A stretch of 64,000 bases of DNA from Bacteroidota bacterium (GTDB lineage: Bacteria > Bacteroidota > Bacteroidia > NS11-12g > UBA9320), in assembly GCA_016124755.1 (NCBI GenBank), contig WGNA01000002.1, forward strand, positions 62,001 through 126,000, written 5' to 3'. Positions 10,401-17,896 of the stretch are shown here, piece by piece (the stretch's first letter is position 1; each line of letters starts with the position of its first letter). The notes below the pieces were generated by a model. The model searched no databases, was not told the origin of the DNA, and saw only the letters and a list, made by a program, of their open reading frames with translations. The position numbers and the translations under genes were made by a program.

Positions 10401-10566
10401 ACGGGGCTCCCGGAGGGTGAACAACCTGAAGGCTGTAAGAAGCCGAAATAAATTCGCCACAATCCCACAATGGAACGGATGGTTCGACGGTCAATGAATA
10501 GACCAACATTCCGATTGCGAAAGTAAACCACCCAACTATGTTGTTCCACAATTTATACTGATTCAT
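7486..10566 (-). CDS. DUF2723 (GT117-type) multi-pass membrane protein
   Basis: About 1026 residues. The first 60% is polytopic membrane with the family hallmark near residue 30: VEPSVPLWDCGEFI, an acidic-Cys motif facing the outside, followed by VVHPPGAPLFLMLGR. After the membrane part comes a soluble C-terminal region (about 620-1026) that starts around NAILFTNGDNDTYPLWY and ends helical. DUF2723 proteins are the GT-C-like GT117 family related to human TMEM260, an O-mannosyltransferase, so a lipid-linked sugar transfer role at the inner membrane is a family-based inference. A GTG is available at 10590, but the ATG at 10566 has AGAGG five bases upstream and lies 23 bases past a promoter word, so I use it. 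rlmB follows at 7 bases. Confidence 0.9.
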   Translation of the reverse strand: MNQYKLWNNIVGWFTFAIGMLVYSLTVEPSVPLWDCGEFISASYSLQVVHPPGAPLFLMLGRIFAMFAMGNLENVALAVNMLSVVASALTVAFTFWITTHLAIKILGKSLQNPELSLAEKISVYGSGLVAALSLTFMDTFWFSAVEAEVYASSSLFTALSFWGILKWESNLNRVRPDRWLVFIAFTIGLAIGLHLLNLLVVPAVILYYFFVRFPFNRRNLILALVIGAGSLVFLNWMLIPGLPKIAAFFDKLFVNSFGLPFNSGVLFTVLMVGVAMFQLIRYSIKNHKPLLNLGLLCLTYVLFGYSTYTMVVVRSLAEPPIDMNNPEDAYSLLSYIQREQYGERPLFKGPYYNARPIDLERTSKTYRKGDDSYEETGYRMKYVWREEDQTLFPRMGDLTEKNTGYRLWYDESKNAEGEIKTPTFKQNIGFMFSYQLNWMYWRYFFWNFAGRQSDNQNVDHNPFDGNWMSGLDFIDQNRIGSQDGIPQSLTLNKARNKYYMLPFLLGLLGLVFHYRKSQLDAIVVTVLFIFTGILIVIYLNQPPLEPRERDYTNVGSYQTFCIWIGLGVLAMASFFSKWSNKSVSAIVATFIGLIAAPYLMGNQNWDDHDRSKRYLGISFAKNYLNSCEKNAILFTNGDNDTYPLWYAQNVEGFRTDVRIINLSLLSTEWYAQALTRKYYASDPLPMTIIPREQLKDGQRDMLQYMEGNPRFKKDDYYSLRDVLNYMVSDNQADMGRTRDGEFENYIGSRHVVIPVNKQVILNEGIVQQKDSARIVEYLKFDLPNRMMKGSIVMMDIIATNAEQGWKRPIYFTTTTGDDTYANLQSYFRHEGLTYRLVPIQSNWSYERGLIDYDLLYNRLMNQFVWGNMDKGTMFLDSKAALVPKNLRVLFAQVAGRYASIGDSVKSKALLDKSLVVIPHSVLPFEASIRSYYIDIYADIHAKEEAIKLLHENAREIEDQVNYYSALSKKGGREIRAQFRAKLIGYRSDGRDCLFEDAMRTQQQAEELGEKSIALKMKELTTKIQPQ

Positions 10567-10589
10567 AAGAGCCTCTGTCTTTGCTGTCA

Positions 10590-10597
10590 CAAAAATA
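10590..10597 (-). promoter_or_regulatory. Bacteroidota -7 promoter element (TATTTTTG) for DUF2723-rlmB
   Basis: Exact TAnnTTTG match on the minus strand, 23 bases upstream of the chosen ATG. It would be destroyed as a promoter if translation began at the upstream GTG, which supports the shorter protein. Confidence 0.5.
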
Positions 10598-10652
10598 TTT
10601 CTTTTTTTTACACCTCATTATTAAGTAGATGACCGTAGGAGATTACCAGATC

Positions 10653-11471
10653 ATGGATCTGGAATACGATGAGTTGATGGGGCTTGCCAGCCATTACAAA
10701 AATGAGTATGTGAACAACAAACCTTTTCCGAATATTTATTTTGATAACTTCTTCAATGAAGATTTTCTGAATGATGTTCTGGAGGAGTTCCCGGAAATGG
10801 GTGACAAGTCGGATATTCAGTATAAAACTCCGAATGAAATTAAGCTTGCATCACGGGGTGAATCACGATTTGGAAAAAAAACCAAAGTCTTCATGCACTT
10901 TCTTAACTCAGAACCATTTCTTAATTTTTTATCAGAATTAACCGGTATTGAAAACCTGATTCCGGATCCAAGTTTTGAAGGGGGAGGTTGTCATCAAATT
11001 AAACCTGGCGGTTACCTGAAGGTACATGCAGACTTCAATAAGCACAAGGCAACCCGACTTGATCGACGGCTGAATGTTTTGGTTTACCTTAATAAAGATT
11101 GGAAAGAAGAATATGGGGGTCATTTTGAACTTTGGAATACCGATATGACAAAGTGTGAGAAAAAACTTCTACCAATTTTTAATCGCATGGCCATGTTTTC
11201 GACAACAGATTTTTCTTACCATGGTCACCCGGATGCACTTAAATGTCCGGAGGGAAGAAGCCGAAAATCACTGGCTCTTTATTATTATTCTAATGGGAGA
11301 CCTTCCGAAGAAATTAATGAAGGTCTGGAGGATCACACAACTTTGTTTGTCGACCGAAAGGGTGATAAATCAGAGAACAGTATGCGGAGATATAACAAAT
11401 TGGTCTCAACACTTACAGATTGGACACCCCCTATTCTCTGGAGATCAATAAAAAGGTTGAGAAACAAATAG
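10653..11471 (+). CDS. 2-oxoglutarate/Fe(II)-dependent oxygenase
   Basis: About 272 residues with the jelly-roll prolyl-4-hydroxylase-like (P4Hc / 2OG-FeII_Oxy_3) pattern. The iron ligands read H-x-D in LKVHADFNKH (about residue 125), the distal histidine in FSYHGHPD (about 190), and the 2-oxoglutarate-binding arginine in GRSRKSLALYYYS. The GGHFELWN strand is also typical. No signal peptide, so cytoplasmic. Related proteins in Bacteroidota often lie near sugar or cell-surface genes and may hydroxylate proteins or small molecules; the substrate here is unknown. An ATG at 10629 is possible, but AGGAG at 10637-10641 favours the ATG at 10653. Divergent from DUF2723. Confidence 0.85.
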   Translation: MDLEYDELMGLASHYKNEYVNNKPFPNIYFDNFFNEDFLNDVLEEFPEMGDKSDIQYKTPNEIKLASRGESRFGKKTKVFMHFLNSEPFLNFLSELTGIENLIPDPSFEGGGCHQIKPGGYLKVHADFNKHKATRLDRRLNVLVYLNKDWKEEYGGHFELWNTDMTKCEKKLLPIFNRMAMFSTTDFSYHGHPDALKCPEGRSRKSLALYYYSNGRPSEEINEGLEDHTTLFVDRKGDKSENSMRRYNKLVSTLTDWTPPILWRSIKRLRNK

Positions 11472-11483
11472 TACCATTTAGGT

Positions 11484-11909
11484 TCATGATAAATAGGAAG
11501 ACAACATCCAAAGTGTTTTTTCCTGTTCAGATATAAATCTTGTAGCCAAATCTGCGGTTCCTGCGTCATGAACTTGCTCAGAATCTATCAGAATTTCTCT
11601 TTGCAGATTAATTAATTCCTGTAGTTGATTTTTAATTTGATCAACAGCAATATCTCCATCCGATACGTTCTTATACTCTTTTATTCTTGAGTTTTTCAAA
11701 AAGTCGGAATATGAATGAAGAGGAGAGTTTCCCAAAGTAAGAATTCGTTCTGCAACTTCGTCTATCTTCAAAGCGGTGTCGGTATAAAATTCCTCAAATT
11801 TCAAGTGAAGCTCAAAAAATTTTTTGCCTTTGATGTTCCAGTGATATCCTCTTAAGTTTTGGTAATATACTTCGTAAGATGACAGCAGGATATTGAGTTT
11901 TTCAATCAT
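11484..11909 (-). CDS. dps: Dps-family ferritin-like DNA-binding/stress protein
   Basis: 141 residues, slightly shorter than the usual 155-165 because the basic N-terminal tail is almost missing. Ferroxidase ligands of the Dps dodecamer interface are present: the histidine in RGYHWNIKG, then HLKFEEFYTDTALKIDEVAER with the D-x3-E type ligands. The protein oxidises Fe(II) with peroxide and stores it, protecting DNA; without the lysine-rich tail, DNA binding may be weak. It ends 12 bases from the convergent 2OG oxygenase. A perfect inverted repeat lies 25 bases upstream and may be either the terminator of the gene before it or an operator. Confidence 0.88.
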   Translation of the reverse strand: MIEKLNILLSSYEVYYQNLRGYHWNIKGKKFFELHLKFEEFYTDTALKIDEVAERILTLGNSPLHSYSDFLKNSRIKEYKNVSDGDIAVDQIKNQLQELINLQREILIDSEQVHDAGTADLATRFISEQEKTLWMLSSYLS

Positions 11910-11923
11910 GGTTCAATGTTCGT

Positions 11924-11961
11924 AAAAAAATAGCCCTATGACAATTGATATTAGTCATAGG
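11924..11961 (-). terminator. Hairpin with U-tract between the DUF4468-like gene and dps (terminator or operator)
   Basis: Perfect 8 bp inverted repeat CCTATGAC (11935-11942) / GTCATAGG (11954-11961) with an 11-base AT-rich spacer. On the minus strand it is followed by GCTATTTTTTTACG. This is a good rho-independent terminator for the gene ending at 11990. The same T-run (TATTTTTT) is one base off a -7 element for dps, so the dyad could instead be a repressor or peroxide-sensor site. Confidence 0.55.
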
Positions 11962-11989
11962 TCTATGTGTATGTTCAACCAATTGGTTC

Positions 11990-12796
11990 TCACCAATCAT
12001 CTTCTTCCTCAATCGGAGCTGTCTCACAAGCTTTTTTCAACCCGTTCATCATAGTTGTTATTTTGCGATCGGCTGCAATCAACACCTGATCACTGTTAAC
12101 AATGTCGTCTTTGGTTTTCATTAAATATTCGAAGTACGTTTTAACTCCTTCTTTTTCTCCCGGTCTTGGGTCAGCAACATGAACCAGATTTTTTATTGAA
12201 TAACGATATCGGCCATCTCGTACTCTGATTTCCATATCATACTGAATTGTTCCGTTCTGTACCTCAACAAACTCATTGGGTTTTATTATACATGGAAAGG
12301 ATGCATGGATTTTTATTTTGAACTCTTGCTCACTCGCATTAGAATTTTCCTCATTGGACTGAACAACCTTTTTAAGGTCTTTGCCAAATTCTGCTTCTAA
12401 CCATTTCTTGGCTCTACCATATATGGTATCAATTTCTACTTCATAGCCTTCGCGATCTTTTACCTCAATAATTGCCTGATAAACCACTAATTCTCTTGTC
12501 GAATCATAAGGAGGGACAAAGCGCACATACGGTTTCTTTTCTTTTTTCTTTACGGTGTTTTGATTACTACTTCCATATGGATCATAATCTTCATAACCAT
12601 TTTCTGAGTAATCTGAGTATCCACCAGAACTGTCGGTTGTCGAGTCCTGACCATAATCACTGTTATAGTCATAACTTCCATAATCATTATAATTCTGTGC
12701 ATTTGAGACAGAAAATAAACAAAATAGCAAACCGATTGGTACAAGCGCTCTTGCTTTGGTGATTACAGATTTAAATCCTTTTAACCCTATTTTCAT
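11990..12796 (-). CDS. Secreted protein with DUF4468-like (TBP-fold) domain
   Basis: 268 residues. A signal peptide (hydrophobic LVPIGLLFCLFSVSNA ending near residue 33) is followed by a low-complexity Tyr/Asp/Ser/Gly stretch of about 50 residues, then a folded domain from about residue 95. The segment DTIYGRAKKWLEAEFG followed by an alternating beta region resembles DUF4468, a Bacteroidota domain with a TBP-like fold found in exported proteins. The very acidic end is EEEDDW. Function unknown. Transcribed from a strong two-element promoter just upstream, and probably monocistronic. Confidence 0.65.
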   Translation of the reverse strand: MKIGLKGFKSVITKARALVPIGLLFCLFSVSNAQNYNDYGSYDYNSDYGQDSTTDSSGGYSDYSENGYEDYDPYGSSNQNTVKKKEKKPYVRFVPPYDSTRELVVYQAIIEVKDREGYEVEIDTIYGRAKKWLEAEFGKDLKKVVQSNEENSNASEQEFKIKIHASFPCIIKPNEFVEVQNGTIQYDMEIRVRDGRYRYSIKNLVHVADPRPGEKEGVKTYFEYLMKTKDDIVNSDQVLIAADRKITTMMNGLKKACETAPIEEEDDW

Positions 12797-12812
12797 TTAT
12801 TAATAAGTTGTG

Positions 12813-12842
12813 CAAAAATATGTGAATTGCCTACGTGACCAA
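12813..12842 (-). promoter_or_regulatory. Complete Bacteroidota promoter: TTG - 19 nt - TATTTTTG
   Basis: On the minus strand TTG (12840-12842) is separated by 19 bases from TATTTTTG (12813-12820), which lies 16 bases before the ATG at 12796. This is the only site in the window where I could place both the -33 and -7 elements at the textbook spacing. Confidence 0.65.
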
Positions 12843-12897
12843 CACTATTTTAGCTCACGCGGTTAACGGCATCTTTAACTGAATATTGTCAGGTTTT

Positions 12898-12905
12898 TAT
12901 CTTTG
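12898..12905 (+). promoter_or_regulatory. Bacteroidota -7 promoter element (TATCTTTG) for the M1 peptidase gene
   Basis: Exact TAnnTTTG, 18 bases before the ATG at 12924. A TTG start at 12903 would lie inside this element, which argues for the ATG. It is divergent from the promoter of the 12796 gene. Confidence 0.5.
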
Positions 12906-12923
12906 ACGCCAAAAGATACGAGC

Positions 12924-14822
12924 ATGGCAAAACGATGGTACTATTTCTTCATTCTTGCTCTTGTTTTCTTCCATAATTCTTGTGTTGTTAATGATGAAAA
13001 CAGAAAAAAAGTAAATGATTCATCGACCACATATCGATTTCTAGAAAAAGATGTTCACTCCTTTTCTAATCCTAATCAGAATAGAGTCGAACACCTTCAC
13101 CTGAACCTTGAAATAAATTTTGACGAGAAAATTCTTTCTGGTAGTGTGCTTATTTCTATTGCCAGATTGGGAAATAGTAACCATTTACATCTTGATTCAA
13201 AAGATCTTGTAATTCACAAGGTATTACTCGATGATGGAGATACCGCCAATTATTCTATTTCTCCAAAAGATTCCATTCTTGGTCAGGATTTAACAATTGA
13301 TCTGAAAAGTAACACAAAAAGTGTTGAGATATTCTATGAGACATCTCCAGAAAGCGAAGCTCTGCAATGGCTTAATCCAAAACAAACTTATGGCAAAGTA
13401 TATCCTTTTCTCTTTAGTCAATCCCAAGCAATTCTGGCCAGATCCTGGGTACCCTGTCAAGATAGTCCGGGTATTAAGTTTACATATTCTGCAGATATTG
13501 GTAATTCTCTCGGTCTCCTGGTTTTGATGAGTGCTCAAAACCCTGTTGAACGCAATGAGTCAGGTCGTTTTCATTTTGAAATGGATCAACCTATTTCTAC
13601 ATACCTTTTAGCAATCGCTTGTGGAAATATTAAATATCAAGCCCTTGACTCGTTATGTGGGGTTTATGCGGAATCTGAAATGTTGGAAGCTTCGTCCTGG
13701 GAGCTGGCCTCTCTTCCCCAAATGATTAAAAGTGCTGAGTCGCTTTATGGCAAATATGTTTGGAAGAAATACGATGTTTTAATTCTTCCACCAAGCTTTC
13801 CTTTTGGCGGGATGGAAAACCCCAGACTCACTTTTGCAACACCTACTATTATTGCGGGAGACCGATCACTTGTTTCACTCATTGCGCACGAATTAGCTCA
13901 TTCCTGGTCCGGAAATCTTGTGACCAATGAAACATGGAATGACTTCTGGCTAAACGAAGGTTTTACGGTTTATTTTGAACAAAGAATCATGGAATCAATA
14001 TATGGTAAGAGGTATGTTGACATGTTGAACGTGTTAGGAATGGATGAGTTAAAACACACAATTTCTGATCTCTTAAAAGAAGACAAGTCTGAAGATACGC
14101 ATCTCTTCTTAAACCTTAAAGGTAGAAATCCAGATGACGGACTAACCGATGTTGCTTATGAAAAGGGCAGATACTTTTTACAAACAATTGAGCAAATAGT
14201 TGGTCGAAAGCATTTTGATTCTTTCCTCAAAAAATATTTCACGGAAAATTCATTTCAGCCAATGAACACGAAGAGGTTCATTCAATATTTAAAAAAGAAC
14301 CTACTTAACAAATACAAGGGTTCAGAAAAGAAATTGATGTTAGAGCGCTGGGTATATGGCCCTGGAATTCCCTCCAATTGTACTAAACCATATTCCGAAG
14401 AATTTAACCGTGTTGATTCTTTATCAGCTTTGTTTTCTGTATCCGGGGATATTAACGTTGTTGATACAGCTGGTTGGACTACTCACCATTGGTTGCGGTT
14501 TTTAAGATCCTTAAAAGAGAGCATATCTAAAGAACAGGTAGTTTCATTAGAGCACACCTTTCATTTATCTTATAGTGGCAATTCAGAAATTTTGTGCGAT
14601 TGGTTCCAGTTGTGTATCATAACTGACTTTCAGCCAGCATTTCAACCTCTGGAGACATTTCTAATTACAGTAGGTAGACGAAAGTTTCTCTCCCCTATCT
14701 ATAAACTTCTCTCACAGACAACAGATCATAGAAAATGGGGTAGAAAAGTTTTTGTAAAAGCAAAACCTGGTTATCATTCGATAACTTCAGCAACAATTTC
14801 AGAAATCCTTATGGTCAATTAG
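12924..14822 (+). CDS. M1 family aminopeptidase, LTA4-hydrolase-like, lipoprotein
   Basis: About 632 residues. A lipoprotein signal (LALVFFHNSC, Cys near residue 20) suggests membrane anchoring. The beta-barrel N-domain is followed by the catalytic domain: GGMENP substrate-binding motif (about 300), zinc site HELAHS with the distal glutamate in NEGFTVYFE, and the proton-donor tyrosine in AYEKG. The HSWSGNLVTNETWNDFWLNEG stretch and the helical C-terminal third match leukotriene A4 hydrolase/cold-active aminopeptidases rather than PepN. It probably trims peptides outside the cytoplasm. It ends 21 bases from the convergent acyl-CoA dehydrogenase. Confidence 0.92.
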   Translation: MAKRWYYFFILALVFFHNSCVVNDENRKKVNDSSTTYRFLEKDVHSFSNPNQNRVEHLHLNLEINFDEKILSGSVLISIARLGNSNHLHLDSKDLVIHKVLLDDGDTANYSISPKDSILGQDLTIDLKSNTKSVEIFYETSPESEALQWLNPKQTYGKVYPFLFSQSQAILARSWVPCQDSPGIKFTYSADIGNSLGLLVLMSAQNPVERNESGRFHFEMDQPISTYLLAIACGNIKYQALDSLCGVYAESEMLEASSWELASLPQMIKSAESLYGKYVWKKYDVLILPPSFPFGGMENPRLTFATPTIIAGDRSLVSLIAHELAHSWSGNLVTNETWNDFWLNEGFTVYFEQRIMESIYGKRYVDMLNVLGMDELKHTISDLLKEDKSEDTHLFLNLKGRNPDDGLTDVAYEKGRYFLQTIEQIVGRKHFDSFLKKYFTENSFQPMNTKRFIQYLKKNLLNKYKGSEKKLMLERWVYGPGIPSNCTKPYSEEFNRVDSLSALFSVSGDINVVDTAGWTTHHWLRFLRSLKESISKEQVVSLEHTFHLSYSGNSEILCDWFQLCIITDFQPAFQPLETFLITVGRRKFLSPIYKLLSQTTDHRKWGRKVFVKAKPGYHSITSATISEILMVN

Positions 14823-14843
14823 TGTTATCTCTTTAACCGAGAG

Positions 14844-15983
14844 TTATTTCAAAATATCTCTAGAGATAACCATTCGTTGAATTTCTGATGTACCCTCATA
14901 AATCTGGGTAATCTTTGCGTCTCTCATCAGTCTTTCTACGTGATATTCTTTTACAAACCCATAGCCTCCATGAACCTGCACTGCTTCCACCGTTGTTCTC
15001 ATTGCAACCTCTGAAGAAACAAGCTTTGCCATACTGGACGCTTTTGCATAATCAAGATGCATATCCTTCAACCATGCAGCCTTTAGACAAAGTAATCTTG
15101 CCATTTCGATGTCAGTAGCCATGTCTGCCAACTTAAAGGCTATGGCTTGATGATTCATTATTTCGGTACCAAATGCTTTTCTTTCCTTTGAATACTGAAC
15201 AGAGCGTTCAAAAGCCCCGGAAGCTATACCCAAGGCCTGAGAGGCAATTCCAATTCTTCCACCAGACAGGACTTTCATGGCAAACTTGAATCCGAATCCA
15301 TCATCACCTATTCTATTTTCTTTGGGAACTTTTATATCCTGAAACATTATAGAATGAGTATCTGAACCTCTAATTCCCAACTTGTCTTCCTTTTTGCCGA
15401 CAACAAATCCAGGCATGTCCTTGGTTACAATTAGAGCATTAATTCCTCGATGTCCCTTTTCAATATCCGTTTGAGCTATCACTAAAAAAGTATCTGCTGT
15501 ACCACCATTGGTTATCCAGTTTTTGGTTCCATTCAACAGGTAATAGTCACCTTTGTCTATAGCGGTAGTTTTTTGTGATGTGGCATCACTTCCTGCCTCT
15601 GGTTCAGACAGGCAAAAAGCCCCATGTATTTTTCCCTGCGCTAATGGAACTAAAAATTTCTGTTTTTGTTCTTCATTTCCATATGTCTCTAAACCCCAGC
15701 AAACCAAACTGTTGTTAACAGACATCACAACAGAAGCGGAAGCATCAATCTTTGAAATTTCTTCCATTGCCAACACATAGGAAATAGTATCCATTCCTGC
15801 CCCTCCATACTTTGGATTAACCATAAGCCCCATAAAACCTAATTCACCCATTTTGCGAACCTGTTCTAAAGGAAATTTCTGCAAATTGTCCCGCTCGATT
15901 ACACCTGGCAGCAACTCTGTCTGGGCAAAATCTCTAGCAGCCTGGCGAATCATTTCATGCTCCTCAGTTAAATTGAAGTTCAT
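14844..15983 (-). CDS. Acyl-CoA dehydrogenase (short/medium-chain type)
   Basis: 379 residues, the full length of the family. It oxidises acyl-CoA to trans-2-enoyl-CoA with FAD, passing electrons to ETF. Visible: the N-terminal helical domain, the FAD-binding strand CLSEPEAGSDATSQKT, the middle domain GTKNWITNG, and the C-terminal motif QIYEGTSEIQRMVISRDIL, whose glutamate at YEGTSE is the usual catalytic base. Butyryl-CoA or isovaleryl/2-methylbutyryl-CoA dehydrogenase are the likeliest identities; chain-length preference cannot be read here. The gene stands alone, divergent from the LD-carboxypeptidase gene with 98 bases between starts. Confidence 0.93.
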   Translation of the reverse strand: MNFNLTEEHEMIRQAARDFAQTELLPGVIERDNLQKFPLEQVRKMGELGFMGLMVNPKYGGAGMDTISYVLAMEEISKIDASASVVMSVNNSLVCWGLETYGNEEQKQKFLVPLAQGKIHGAFCLSEPEAGSDATSQKTTAIDKGDYYLLNGTKNWITNGGTADTFLVIAQTDIEKGHRGINALIVTKDMPGFVVGKKEDKLGIRGSDTHSIMFQDIKVPKENRIGDDGFGFKFAMKVLSGGRIGIASQALGIASGAFERSVQYSKERKAFGTEIMNHQAIAFKLADMATDIEMARLLCLKAAWLKDMHLDYAKASSMAKLVSSEVAMRTTVEAVQVHGGYGFVKEYHVERLMRDAKITQIYEGTSEIQRMVISRDILK

Positions 15984-16064
15984 ATATGTATTATGAGTTA
16001 ATCGAATTTGAAGTCGCGAATTTAAAACATTCCTATTCGAATCTGCTTCCGGTTAATTGTATCC

Positions 16065-16072
16065 TAATTTTG
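16065..16072 (+). promoter_or_regulatory. Bacteroidota -7 promoter element (TAATTTTG) for LD-carboxypeptidase
   Basis: Exact TAnnTTTG, nine bases before the ATG at 16082, with a TCTG at a spacing of 19 bases as a weak -33 candidate. It lies inside the longer reading frame, supporting the internal start. Confidence 0.45.
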
Positions 16073-16081
16073 GAAATTGCA

Positions 16082-16993
16082 ATGCAGAAATACATGATTG
16101 AGCCACCCCTTTTGAAACCCGGTGATGAAGTTAGAATAATTGCCACAGCCAGATTTGTTGAAAAAGATTTGATTAACAGGACTGTTAATTTTTTAGAAAG
16201 TTACTCTCTTAAAGTGAGTCTTGGTAAAAACCTTTTAGGAAGGTTTCATCAATTCTCCGGAACCATTTCGGAAAGAGTTTCTGATTTACAGCAAGCAATT
16301 GATGACCCCAAGGTTAGCGCTGTTTGGATTGCTCGAGGAGGATATGGGACTGTTTCGCTGCTAGATTACATTGATTTTAAAAATATAATAAGATATCCCA
16401 AATGGATGATCGGTTATTCGGATATTACCGGCTTGCACACCCACCTAAATAATCTTGGTTTGGCATCCTTACACGCTGTAATGCCCATACATCTTAATGA
16501 TTCTGAATACTCTGAAGGTTTTAACGGTATGATGAATTGGTTGTTTGGAGAATCATTATGTTATAATCTGGTTAATCTGTCTCAACATTCCGAAGCAAAT
16601 ATTCAATCTTCAGTTATAGGAGGTAATTTGTCTGTTCTATATAGTGTATTAGGTAGCTCAACGAAACCCAATACAGAAAAAAAGATTCTTTTTCTTGAAG
16701 ACTTAGACGAGTATCTTTACCACGTCCACCGGATGATTCTCAATTTATCTAGAAATGGACTATTTCGCCCAGTTTCAGCTATCATACTTGGTGGTATGAC
16801 AAACCTGCGGGATAATCCAATTCCCTTTGGGTTTTCCCCGGAAGACAGTCTGTTAGAAATTATTGGCGAGAGCGGGATTCCTGTATTTGCAGGATTAAAA
16901 AGTGGGCATATTGCCCCAAACCATCCAATTCCATTTGGTACTCCTGCCTCAATAAATTCAGATAAAATCACTTTCGATCATATAAAATTATGA
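16082..16993 (+). CDS. Muramoyltetrapeptide (LD-)carboxypeptidase, S66 family
   Basis: About 303 residues. Hydrolyses the L-Lys/DAP-D-Ala bond of murein tetrapeptides during cell-wall recycling. The S66 serine is in MIGYSDITGLH (about residue 115), the catalytic glutamate in FLEDLDEYLYHVHRM (about 210), and the histidine in GLKSGHIAPN (about 280). WIARGGYGTVSLLDYID is the characteristic substrate-pocket loop. There is no signal peptide, consistent with a cytoplasmic recycling enzyme. The frame extends upstream to 15986, but those residues do not match the family and contain the promoter. It overlaps the convergent xerD end by six bases. Confidence 0.9.
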   Translation: MQKYMIEPPLLKPGDEVRIIATARFVEKDLINRTVNFLESYSLKVSLGKNLLGRFHQFSGTISERVSDLQQAIDDPKVSAVWIARGGYGTVSLLDYIDFKNIIRYPKWMIGYSDITGLHTHLNNLGLASLHAVMPIHLNDSEYSEGFNGMMNWLFGESLCYNLVNLSQHSEANIQSSVIGGNLSVLYSVLGSSTKPNTEKKILFLEDLDEYLYHVHRMILNLSRNGLFRPVSAIILGGMTNLRDNPIPFGFSPEDSLLEIIGESGIPVFAGLKSGHIAPNHPIPFGTPASINSDKITFDHIKL

Positions 16994-17896
16994 GCGGGGA
17001 TGAAACTCTGTAATAATATCCTTCAAGTAACTTCGATCGAGGTGTGTATAGATTTCTGTGGTTAAAATTGATTCGTGTCCCAATAGTTGTTGTACGGCCC
17101 TAATGTTTGCCCCTCTCTCAATCAATGTGGTTGCAAATGAATGCCTTAATGTATGAGGACTAATTACTTTTTTAATACCCACTTCACGAGCAAGAGATTT
17201 GATTTTTTTAAATAAATAGACTCTGGAGATTTGTTTTCCTCGATTATTCTGAAAGAAATATTCAGAAGAAGTACTATTATTCCTCTTAAGTTTGGCTGAT
17301 CTGTATTCGGTTAACGCTATCTTAGAATTATCACCAAAAGGAACAATTCTTTGCTTATTCCCTTTTCCATTGAGTGATAAGGTATTTTCAACAAAATCAA
17401 TATCCGAATCTTTCAATGAGCAAATCTCAGATACACGTGGACCAGAACCATACATCAGCATTAAAATGGCCCGATCTCTTATTCCACCCATTGAATTAAC
17501 ATCAATTGCCGAGATGATTCTAATAAATTCATCATTTGTCAATATCACAGGAAGCTTAGATGAGCTATTCGGCATTTCAATACTTTCTGCCGGGTTTGAA
17601 GTAATCACATTCTCAACAACCAAATAAGCGAAAAAGCCTTTCAGGGCAGAAAGTTTACGTGCAATGGTTTTGGCAGTAATTCCTGTTTTGGTAAGATCCT
17701 CGCAATAGTGTTCAATATCCTTATTTGATGGCCACAGAGTAGTACTTCTTGCTGCGAAATCCAAGAAGAATGCAGTTAAATCAATTCGATATGCATTGAG
17801 CGTTGATGCTGCCCTGTTTTTTTCCAGCATTAGAAAATCTAAATAATCCCCAATAAGAGCTACTTCATTAATTCTATAAGGACCACCCTCCAACAT
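16988..17896 (-). CDS. xerD: Tyrosine recombinase XerD/XerC-type
   Basis: 302 residues, the normal length. The N-terminal SAM-like core-binding domain (about 10-95) is followed by the catalytic domain with the complete R-K-H-R-H-Y set: Arg in GSGPRVSEICSLKDSDID, Lys in LNGKGNKQRIVP, HTLRHSFATTL, LLGHESILTTEIYTHL with the nucleophile tyrosine. It resolves chromosome dimers at dif with a second Xer protein; a lone Xer cannot be excluded. Bacteroidota often have several homologues, so XerD rather than XerC is a best guess. Translation is coupled to rluB (TAATG overlap), and it lies about 3 kb from the parS sites. Confidence 0.9.
   Translation of the reverse strand: MLEGGPYRINEVALIGDYLDFLMLEKNRAASTLNAYRIDLTAFFLDFAARSTTLWPSNKDIEHYCEDLTKTGITAKTIARKLSALKGFFAYLVVENVITSNPAESIEMPNSSSKLPVILTNDEFIRIISAIDVNSMGGIRDRAILMLMYGSGPRVSEICSLKDSDIDFVENTLSLNGKGNKQRIVPFGDNSKIALTEYRSAKLKRNNSTSSEYFFQNNRGKQISRVYLFKKIKSLAREVGIKKVISPHTLRHSFATTLIERGANIRAVQQLLGHESILTTEIYTHLDRSYLKDIITEFHPRS

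Noticed and set aside
14855-14868. Palindrome TATCTCTAGAGATA as an operator
   Set aside because: It is inside the acyl-CoA dehydrogenase coding end and encodes part of the conserved SRDIL motif.
17434-17439. CACGTG in xerD, and another at 21317-21322 in mnmG
   Set aside because: The flanking bases do not match parS; a plain hexamer is expected by chance.
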